NCBI RefSeq assembly: GCF_003594885.1
Contig: NZ_QZEZ01000004.1
Span: forward strand, 1-64,000
Length of the DNA stretch: 64,000 nt
Source of the DNA: Vallicoccus soli
GTDB lineage: Bacteria > Actinomycetota > Actinomycetes > Motilibacterales > Motilibacteraceae
Reading direction: 5' to 3'
In this document: in pieces, positions 57,753 to 64,000 of the stretch
Numbering within the stretch: position 1 is the stretch's first letter
How the letters are laid out: each line of letters begins with the position of its first letter
The notes under the pieces: model-generated
Seen by the model: the letters and a program-made list of their open reading frames with translations, nothing else
Told to the model about the DNA's origin: nothing
Databases searched by the model: none
Position numbers and translations under genes: made by a program

Positions 57753-58486
57753 GCCAGGCCCCCGTTGACGTAGAGGACCTGGCCGTTCACCCACCGGGCC
57801 GGTCCCGCGAGGAAGGAGACGACTTCCGCGACGTCCTCGGGCCTGCCCAGGCGCTCGAGCGGGGACTGCTCGGCCATCCGCTCGATGACCTCCTCCGGCT
57901 TGCCGTCGAGGAAGAGCGGCGTGGCGGTGGGGCCGGGGGCGACCGCGTTCACCGTGACGTCGCGCCCGCGCAGCTCGAGCGCGAGGATCCTCGTGATCGC
58001 GTCGACCGCCCCCTTGCTCGCCGCGTAGGCGGAGTACGTCGGCAGCGACAGCCGCACGACGGACGAGGAGAAGTTCACGATCGCCCCGCCGGGCCGCACG
58101 CGCCGGGCGGCGAGCTGGCTGACGACGAAGGTGCCGCGGACGTTGGTGCGGTGCAGCGCGTCGAGCTCCTCCAGGTCCAGCTCGACCAGGGGTGCTAGCC
58201 GCATGACGCCGGCGGTGTGCACGACGACGTCCACGCCGCCGAACGCGCGCTCCGCGGCGTCCAGGACGCCGGCGACCTGGTCGGGCTCGGCGACGTCCGC
58301 GCGGGCGGCGAGCGCGCGCGCCCCGGCGGCGGTGAGCCGCCCGACGAGGTCCTCCGCCCGGTCCGCCGACCCCGAGTACGCGACGACGACGGCCGTCCCG
58401 TCCTGCGCGAGGCGCTCGCAGACGGCGCGCCCGATGCCGCCCGAGCCTCCCGTGACGACGGCCACCCTGTCGACTCCTGCCGGCAT
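57749..58486 (-). CDS. FabG-like short-chain dehydrogenase
   Basis: A 245-residue classical SDR: VVTGGSGGIGRAV at the N-terminus, VVVHTAGVMRL, a catalytic Ser in FSSSVVRLS, and YAASK after SLPTYSA. The C-terminal end NGQVLYVNGGLA is typical of FabG-like reductases. NAD(P)-dependent oxidation or reduction of an unknown alcohol/ketone. It is translationally coupled to the downstream SDR. Confidence 0.92.
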   Translation of the reverse strand: MPAGVDRVAVVTGGSGGIGRAVCERLAQDGTAVVVAYSGSADRAEDLVGRLTAAGARALAARADVAEPDQVAGVLDAAERAFGGVDVVVHTAGVMRLAPLVELDLEELDALHRTNVRGTFVVSQLAARRVRPGGAIVNFSSSVVRLSLPTYSAYAASKGAVDAITRILALELRGRDVTVNAVAPGPTATPLFLDGKPEEVIERMAEQSPLERLGRPEDVAEVVSFLAGPARWVNGQVLYVNGGLA

Positions 58487-58597
58487 GCCGGTCCTCCCTC
58501 CCGGAGCGGACCCGCGCCGCCCGTGCGCCGATCCTCGGCGGGCGGGGGGGCGCGCCGGGCGCCCGTGGTTGCGGCAGCTGCGCCCGGCGTTGCGGCG

Positions 58598-59425
58598 TCA
58601 GCGGCCGCGGCCCCGGTACGCCGTCGGGCTGCAGCCGTAGGCCCGCCGGAAGGCCGCGGCGAACCGCGCCGGGCTGCGGTAGCCGCAGGCGCCCGCGACC
58701 TGCTGCACCGTCAGGCGGGTCCCGCGCAGGAGGCCCTCCGCGGCCTGCAGCCTCACCCGGGCCAGGTAGCGGTGCGGGGTGAGACCCGTGGCCGCGCTGA
58801 AGCCGCGCAGGAAGTGGTACTTGCTCAGGCTGACCACCGCCGCCAGGTCGGCGAGCGGCACGTCCTCGGCCAGGTGGTCGTGCATGTACGCGACGACCCG
58901 CTCGACGTCGCGGCCCGCGAGCGGCGTCGGGGCCGGCGGGCGGCTCGGTGCGCTGCGGTGCGCCAGGTGCGCCACCAGGGCCTGCGCCAGGGAGTCCGCG
59001 TAGAGCGCCGGCCCCCGCTCGTCGAGCGCCTGCTCGAGGGCACGCGCCCCCGCGGCGGCGAACGGGTCGTCGACCGACAGCGCGTCGGGGAAGCGGTTGC
59101 TGTCCGGGACGAGCGAGGGGTCGAGGTGCAGGTGCAGCGACCTCAGCGGGGACCGCCCGTCCGAGCGCCAGCGCAGCGTGCTGTCCCGGCCCGGTGCGCT
59201 GACGCCCATCGACCCCGGGCGGTAGTCCGCCTGGCGCCAGGTGCCGTCGTGCCGGCTCTCGATGCGGTAGCGCCCGGCCGTGACGAGGACCAGGAGCAGG
59301 TCCTCGGACCGTACGGTGAACGCCTCGCTCGCCGCCGGGTCCTCGTAGACGCGCGCCGCGACCGCCGTCCAGCCCAGGCCGTCGCTGGAGCGCAGCAGCC
59401 GGGAGGGCAGGCCGACCGCCGCCAT
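58598..59425 (-). CDS. AraC-family transcriptional regulator
   Basis: A 275-residue regulator. The N-terminal sensing half has RIESRHDGTWRQADYRPGSM, typical of the cupin-like AraC ligand domain. The C-terminal double HTH reads LADLAAVVSLSKYHFLRGFS, TGLTPHRYLARVRLQAAEGL and RSPARFAAAFRRAYGCSP. The ATG 59425 overlaps the stop of the XRE regulator upstream (TGATG), so both regulators are co-translated. It precedes the coupled SDR pair on the same strand and may control it. Confidence 0.92.
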   Translation of the reverse strand: MAAVGLPSRLLRSSDGLGWTAVAARVYEDPAASEAFTVRSEDLLLVLVTAGRYRIESRHDGTWRQADYRPGSMGVSAPGRDSTLRWRSDGRSPLRSLHLHLDPSLVPDSNRFPDALSVDDPFAAAGARALEQALDERGPALYADSLAQALVAHLAHRSAPSRPPAPTPLAGRDVERVVAYMHDHLAEDVPLADLAAVVSLSKYHFLRGFSAATGLTPHRYLARVRLQAAEGLLRGTRLTVQQVAGACGYRSPARFAAAFRRAYGCSPTAYRGRGR

Positions 59426-60291
59426 CAGGGGAGGACCGTGCGGTCGGCGGCCGGCAGTCCCCAGCTGGCGAGCGTGCGCAGCCCCTGCACGGACGCGCTG
59501 CCGGGCTCGGCGGTGTAGACGAAGAGGGTCTGGTCGGGGTCCCCGGGCAGCGTCAGGGTCTCGTAGCCCAGGACGAGGTCGCCGACGACCGGGTGGCGGA
59601 AGCGCTTGCTGCCGGACGTGCGCTGGTAGACGCGGTGCTCCTGCCACCAGGTGCGGAACTCCGGGCTGCCCGCGGCGAGCTCGGCGACGAGGTCCCGCGC
59701 CGCGCGGTCCCCCGGGTCGCGGCCGGTGTCGAGGCGCAGGGTCTCGACGACGGCGCGCGCCTGCACGTCCCAGTCGGCGAACAGGGCGCGGGCCTCGTCG
59801 GACAGCAGGACCCAGCGCGCGTAGTTGCGCTGGCGCGCCGGCATGCGGTCCCAGTCGACGAGCAGGGCCCGCGCGACCCGGTTGGCGGCGAGCACGTCGG
59901 TGCGGCGCCCCAGGACCATCGCCGGCTGCCCCTCCAGCGCGTCGAGCAGCTGGTGCAGGCCCGGTCGCACGCGCTGGACCTCCGGGGCCCGCGTGGGCCT
60001 CGTCGTGGTCCCCTCGCCGAGGAGGTCCGCGAGGTGCGCGCGCCCTGCCGCGTCGAGGTCGAGGGCGCGGGCCACCGCGTCGACGACGCCGGTCGACGGC
60101 CGGACCGGCCGGCCCTGCTCGAGCCGCGTGTAGTAGTCCGTCGAGACGCCGGCGAGCAGCGCGACCTCCTCGCGGCGCAGCCCGGGGACGCGGCGCACCC
60201 GCCCGTCCGCCGGCAGCCCGGCCCGCGCAGGGTCGACGCCGGCGCGCGCCCGGCGCAGGAAGTCCGCGAGCTCTCGTCGGGTGCCGTCCAC
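59425..60291 (-). CDS. XRE regulator with MmyB-like ligand-binding domain
   Basis: A 288-residue regulator from GTG 60291 (VDGTRRELADFLRRARAG). The HTH is [25 protein letters not shown]. The MmyB-type C-terminal domain follows (NRVARALLVDW, FADWDVQARAVVETLRLD, FRTWWQEHRVY, GDLVLGYETLTLPGDPDQTL). These proteins, common in actinobacteria, often control an adjacent SDR gene. Here a divergent SDR begins 198 bp away at 60489. Confidence 0.92.
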   Translation of the reverse strand: MDGTRRELADFLRRARAGVDPARAGLPADGRVRRVPGLRREEVALLAGVSTDYYTRLEQGRPVRPSTGVVDAVARALDLDAAGRAHLADLLGEGTTTRPTRAPEVQRVRPGLHQLLDALEGQPAMVLGRRTDVLAANRVARALLVDWDRMPARQRNYARWVLLSDEARALFADWDVQARAVVETLRLDTGRDPGDRAARDLVAELAAGSPEFRTWWQEHRVYQRTSGSKRFRHPVVGDLVLGYETLTLPGDPDQTLFVYTAEPGSASVQGLRTLASWGLPAADRTVLP

Positions 60292-60488
60292 CCGCCCATG
60301 CTCACACGCCGGAGCCCCCGCCGGCACGGTCCAGGGTGGGTCCGGCGGTCCTGGGCGGCGCGGTCCCGGGCAGCGCGGTCCCAGTCACGACCGGGCCCGT
60401 CGTGGACCCCTCGGCGGCCCCGCGCGCTCCCACGCTGGAGGGGCGCCGCCGGACCGCGGCGGCGCCCCCACCGAGGCGAGGAGCCACC

Positions 60489-61337
60489 ATGACCACCACC
60501 ACCCGCACCTGGTTCGTCACCGGCACGTCGCGCGGACTGGGGCTGCAGCTCGTACGGCAGCTCCTCGAGCGCGGCGAGGCCGTCGCGGCGACGACCCGCT
60601 CGACCGGGCGCCTGCTCGCCGGGCTCGACGGGGTCGGCACGGAGCGGCTGCTGCCGCTGGAGGTCGACCTCGCTGACGAGGCCGCGGTGCGTACGGCCGT
60701 CGCCGCCGCCGTCGAGCGCTTCGGCGGCCTCGACGTCGTGGTCAACAACGCCGGGTACGGCCACCTCGCCGCGGTCGAGGAGGTCAGCGACCGGGAGGCG
60801 CGCGCCATGTTCGACGTGCAGGTCTTCGGCGTCTGGAACGTCCTGCGCGCCGCCCTGCCGGTCCTGCGCGAGGCCGGCCGCGGGCACGTCGTCAACGTCT
60901 CGTCGGTCCTCGGCCTGACCTCGTTCCCCGGCTGGGGCCTCTACTGCGCCGGCAAGTACGCCCTCGAGGGCCTCACCGGGTCGCTGGCCGCGGAGGTCGC
61001 GCACCTCGGGGTGCGCGTGACGCTCGTCGAGCCGGGCTACCTGCGCACGGACTTCCTGACCCCTGCCTCGCTGGCCCTGCCGCAGCGCACCCTGCCCGGC
61101 TACGAGGCCGTGCGCGAGATGACGGCCGCCCACCAGGGCATGCCGGGCACGCAGCTGGGTGACCCCGCCCGCGCCGCGGAGGCTGTCGTGGCCGTCGTCG
61201 ACGCGGGCGACGCGCCGCTGCACCAGCTCCTCGGGTCGGACTCGCTGGCCCTGGTGGGCGCCCGCCTGGAAGCGCTTGCCGCGGACGTGGAGGCCGGCGC
61301 GGCGCTGGCGCGCACCACGGACATCGTCGACGGCTGA
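60489..61337 (+). CDS. Short-chain dehydrogenase/reductase
   Basis: A 282-residue SDR. ATG 60489 has GGCGAGGAG upstream. WFVTGTSRGLGLQLV, VVVNNAGYGHL, VNVSSVLGL and YCAGKYALEG are the cofactor and catalytic motifs. The pattern resembles the 'oxidoreductase, SDR, long C-terminus' group (RTDFLTPASL..LPGYEAVREM). It is divergent from the MmyB-type regulator, its probable controller. Confidence 0.92.
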   Translation: MTTTTRTWFVTGTSRGLGLQLVRQLLERGEAVAATTRSTGRLLAGLDGVGTERLLPLEVDLADEAAVRTAVAAAVERFGGLDVVVNNAGYGHLAAVEEVSDREARAMFDVQVFGVWNVLRAALPVLREAGRGHVVNVSSVLGLTSFPGWGLYCAGKYALEGLTGSLAAEVAHLGVRVTLVEPGYLRTDFLTPASLALPQRTLPGYEAVREMTAAHQGMPGTQLGDPARAAEAVVAVVDAGDAPLHQLLGSDSLALVGARLEALAADVEAGAALARTTDIVDG

Positions 61338-61349
61338 GCGAGGGGCGGC

Positions 61350-62342
61350 TCAGGCCGGCAGCGGGTGCTCGCGGTCCGGCCCGGGGCCGGCCCCGGGCGC
61401 CTCGCCGCCGTCCGGGAACGCCACCCCCGCGAGCCGCTCCGAGAGCGTCCAGACGCGCTGGGCCTCGTCGGGGCTGCGCAGCGGCCGGTACGGCTCCTGC
61501 TCCGCCGGCGGCCCGCTGATGTGCCGGAAGCGGCGGGGGCCGTAGAGGCGCCCTCCGGCATCCGGCGCCGTGGCGGCGAGCAGGGCGGGCAGCGCGGCCG
61601 TCTCGGGGGTCCCGGCGATGCCGAGCGCCGACAGCCGCCGGATCAGCCGGACGTCGCGCGTCTCCTCCGGGCGGCCGATGCCGGGCTGCGCCGCGAGCAG
61701 GTTGGTCGGGGCGATCCCCGGGTGCGAGAGGGCGCTCGCGACCCCCCAGCCGCCCGCGGCGCTGCGCCGGTCCAGCTCGAGGCCGAAGAGCCCTACGGCG
61801 ACCTTCGACTGCGCGTACGCGGCGAACGGCTCGTAGGAACGCTCCCACTGCAGGTCGTCCCAGTGCATCGCCCCGCGGTCCGCGGCGACGCTCACCTGCC
61901 ACACCACGCGTGCACGGGCGGCCCGCAGCAGCGGCATCAGGCGCCCCGTGAGCGCGACGTGGCCGACGTGGTTGGTCCCGAGCTGCAGCTCGTACCCGTC
62001 GGCGGTCGTGCGCCGCTCGGGCGGCGTCATGACGCCGGCGTTGTTGACGAGGAGGTCGACGGGGCGGCCCTCCCCGAGCAGGGCGTCGGCGAACGCGCGC
62101 ACCGACGCGAGCGAGGCCAGGTCCAGGGCGTGCAGGGTGACCCGCGCCCCGGGCACCTGCGTCCGCAGGTGCGCGGCGGCCGCGTCGCCCTTGGCGGAGC
62201 TGCGGACCGGCAGGACGAGGTCGGCGCCGGCCGCGGCGAGGCGGCGGGCGATGACCAGGCCGATGCCGTCGCTGCCCCCGGTGAGCACCGCCCGGCGTCC
62301 CGACAGGTCGGGGAGGGCGGTGCCGGTCGTCGTACGGGCCAT
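61350..62342 (-). CDS. Short-chain dehydrogenase (retinol-dehydrogenase-like)
   Basis: A 330-residue SDR from ATG 62342. [49 protein letters not shown] and YAQSK are the motifs, with the tail typical of the retinol-dehydrogenase/WWOX-like bacterial SDRs ([20 protein letters not shown]). It is divergent from the second MmyB-type regulator at 62565. It is convergent with the SDR ending at 61337. Confidence 0.9.
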   Translation of the reverse strand: MARTTTGTALPDLSGRRAVLTGGSDGIGLVIARRLAAAGADLVLPVRSSAKGDAAAAHLRTQVPGARVTLHALDLASLASVRAFADALLGEGRPVDLLVNNAGVMTPPERRTTADGYELQLGTNHVGHVALTGRLMPLLRAARARVVWQVSVAADRGAMHWDDLQWERSYEPFAAYAQSKVAVGLFGLELDRRSAAGGWGVASALSHPGIAPTNLLAAQPGIGRPEETRDVRLIRRLSALGIAGTPETAALPALLAATAPDAGGRLYGPRRFRHISGPPAEQEPYRPLRSPDEAQRVWTLSERLAGVAFPDGGEAPGAGPGPDREHPLPA

Positions 62343-62564
62343 GGTCGGGCTCCTGTGCTGGGTGGGTGCGCCGTGCGGCGCCGTGCGGCCACTCTCGCCC
62401 GACCCGCGGACCGGAGGCAGGGCCTGCCGATCCCCCCTTCCGGAGCCCCGCGGCGCGGGGCGAGGGGGGGATCGTCGGGCCGTGGCTGCGCCCCTCGCGC
62501 TCCGGTAGGAACGGCGGTGCCGCCCCGGCAGGGACGGTCCGACCCGCACCCCGAGGAGCACGTG

Positions 62565-63449
62565 GTGATCGATCGAGCCGGCTTGGCGGAGTTCCTCCGG
62601 CGGCGCCGCGAGGCGCTGCAGCCCGAGGACGTCGGGCTGCCGCGCGGCCCGCGCCGCCGCACGGCGGGGCTGCGGCGCGAGGAGGTCGCCGCGCTCTGCC
62701 ACATGTCGACCGACTACTACTCGCGCCTGGAGCGCGAGCGGGGTCCCCAGCCGTCGGAGCAGATGGTCGCGTCGATCGCGCAGGGCCTGCACCTGACCCT
62801 CGACGAGCGCGACCACCTGCACCGCCTGGCCGGGCACCAGCCGCCGCCCCGCGGGGCGAGCAGCGAGCACATCAGCCCCGGCCTGCTGCGGATCTTCGAC
62901 CGCCTCGCGGACACGCCCGCCGAGATCGTCACCGAGCTCGGCGAGACGCTGCGCCAGACGCCGCCCGGGGTCGCGCTCGTGGGTGACGCCACCCGCTACA
63001 CCGGCCCGGCGCGCAGCAGGGGCTACCGGTGGTTCGCGGACCCCGCGGCGCGCGAGCTCTACGTCCCCGAGGACCGCGCCCTCATGAGCCGCATGTACGC
63101 CGCCGGGCTGCGCCAGCTGCTCGCGGTCCGGGGCCCCGGGTCGAGGGCGGCGCACCTGGCGGAGCTGCTGCTCGAGCGGAGCGAGGAGTTCCGCACCCTC
63201 TGGGCCGCGCACGAGGTCGGCGTCCACCGCGACGAGGTGAAGCGCTACCTGCACCCCGAGGTGGGTCGGCTCGACCTCGAGTGCCAGACGCTCGTCGACC
63301 CGCACCAGGCCCACCGCCTGCTCGTCTACACCGCCGTCCCCGGCTCCGAGAGCTACGAGAAGCTCCGGATGCTCACGGTGATCGGCGCCCAGTCCCTCGC
63401 CCTCAGCCCCCCAGGCGCCGCCGGCGCAGATCCCGGAGACCCCCGATGA
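62565..63449 (+). CDS. XRE regulator with MmyB-like ligand-binding domain
   Basis: A 294-residue regulator. GTG 62565 is preferred over the GTG directly before it because of spacing to GAGGAG. HTH in [28 protein letters not shown]; ligand domain with [40 protein letters not shown] and [20 protein letters not shown]. It is divergent from the SDR at 61350-62342. Its stop overlaps the MMPL start (ATGA), so it may control both. Confidence 0.92.
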   Translation: MIDRAGLAEFLRRRREALQPEDVGLPRGPRRRTAGLRREEVAALCHMSTDYYSRLERERGPQPSEQMVASIAQGLHLTLDERDHLHRLAGHQPPPRGASSEHISPGLLRIFDRLADTPAEIVTELGETLRQTPPGVALVGDATRYTGPARSRGYRWFADPAARELYVPEDRALMSRMYAAGLRQLLAVRGPGSRAAHLAELLLERSEEFRTLWAAHEVGVHRDEVKRYLHPEVGRLDLECQTLVDPHQAHRLLVYTAVPGSESYEKLRMLTVIGAQSLALSPPGAAGADPGDPR

Positions 63450-64000
63450 CCCGCTTCCTGCACCACCTCGGCCGCTCCTCGGCGGCGCACCCCTGGCGCA
63501 CCGTCGGCGCGTGGGTGCTGGCCGCCGTGCTGGCCACCCTCGCCGGCGGTGCCCTCGGCGGCACGACGCGGGACGACTTCGACGTCGAGGGCGCACCCGC
63601 CCTCGCCGGCATCCAGTCGCTGCGCGAGCACTTCCCGGGCTCCGGCGCGGCCGGCAGCTCCGCCCAGGTCGTCGTCCACGACCCGGCGGGGACCCCGCTC
63701 GACGGGGCGTCCGTCGCCGACGTCGCGTCCCGTCTCGCGCAGGTCGAGCACGTCACCTCCGTGGGGGCGCCGCGCTGGTCCGGCGACCGCGACACCGCGC
63801 TGCTCGCCGTCAGCCTGGACGCCCCCGTCACCGACCCGGACCTCGCGGGGGGCCGCGGCGCCGAGGCCCTCGAGGCCGCGGTGCAGGGCGCCGCGCCGGG
63901 GCTGCAGGTCGAGCTCGGCGGCGAGCTGCCGAACGTCTCCACCGGGGAGGTGCGGGGCACGGGCGAGCTCGTCGGCGCGGCCGTCGCCCTGCTGCTCATG
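63446..64000 (+). CDS. MMPL-family transporter (partial, N-terminus)
   Basis: The first 185 residues of an RND/MMPL exporter, cut by the window edge. A cytosolic [20 protein letters not shown] leads into the first transmembrane helix ([19 protein letters not shown]). The periplasmic porter loop follows ([40 protein letters not shown]) and the second helix starts at [12 protein letters not shown]. Coupled to the MmyB-type regulator by a four-base overlap, which suggests ligand-controlled export. Confidence 0.9.
   Translation, partial: MTRFLHHLGRSSAAHPWRTVGAWVLAAVLATLAGGALGGTTRDDFDVEGAPALAGIQSLREHFPGSGAAGSSAQVVVHDPAGTPLDGASVADVASRLAQVEHVTSVGAPRWSGDRDTALLAVSLDAPVTDPDLAGGRGAEALEAAVQGAAPGLQVELGGELPNVSTGEVRGTGELVGAAVALLLM

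Overview
The window is very high-GC DNA with GTG/ATG starts and ATGA-type gene overlaps. It encodes SCO6880-type conjugation proteins, DUF2637, a MAB_1171c-like protein and an ImmA/EspR-like regulator pair. Together these point to a motile actinobacterium (a methyl-accepting chemotaxis protein ends at the left edge), plausibly of the Kineosporiaceae/Motilibacter/Geodermatophilaceae type; the genus is inference. The dominant structure is an integrative and conjugative element (ICE) of about 55 kb. It is inserted in the 3' half of a tRNA-Lys(TTT) gene and bounded by a perfect 44-bp direct repeat at 705-748 and 55701-55744. Host DNA lies on both sides. Layout of the ICE, left to right. (1) 0.7-3.0 kb: tyrosine integrase abutting the tRNA, an excisionase-like HTH protein, and a secreted cell-wall-type protein preceded by a coupled leader peptide. 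(2) 3.2-6.0 kb: a divergent regulatory/membrane cassette (XRE regulator, ImmA/IrrE metalloprotease, MAB_1171c-like membrane protein, PAP2-like membrane protein). (3) 6.6-14.5 kb: small accessory genes, a Cys-rich repeat protein, a DUF6308 protein, a 1273-residue KAP-family P-loop NTPase, a frameshifted small gene and a NERD-like protein. (4) 14.5-24.1 kb: two unknown helical proteins facing left, then a tight rightward type IV secretion operon (DUF6668-like, VirB2-like, VirB8-like, VirB6-like, SCO6880, VirB4-like, VirD4/TraG coupling protein, DUF4913). (5) 24.5-50.6 kb: cargo. This includes an esterase, a DUF1992 protein, three SpoIIE-type phosphatases, a STAS protein, a GGDEF-EAL protein, a GAF-EAL protein, a Res-Xre toxin-antitoxin pair, a phosphotransferase, a W-rich subtilase and an orphan Rhs C-terminal toxin with a probable immunity gene. 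Several pseudogenes and an unusual density of tandem repeats, including 56 perfect copies of an octamer, also lie here. (6) 51.1-55.5 kb: the leftward mobilisation/replication block (replication-initiator-like wHTH protein, small coupled ORF, MobC, DUF2637 protein, MOB relaxase), with a decayed second coupling-protein fragment beside it. How it appears to work: the XRE/ImmA cassette probably controls integrase/excisionase and transfer, since a near-identical 13-bp motif occurs before the left block and before the T4SS operon. MobC and the relaxase would nick the excised circle, the TraG protein would couple it to the T4SS, and the Rep-like protein may replicate the circle. Cargo is biased to signalling (c-di-GMP and partner-switching phosphatases) and conflict (KAP NTPase, Res-Xre, Rhs-CT). 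Right of attR the host chromosome resumes: an Lrp/AsnC regulator divergent from a DUF2000 gene, two coupled short-chain dehydrogenases, an AraC regulator, two MmyB-type XRE regulators, two further short-chain dehydrogenases and the start of an MMPL transporter.
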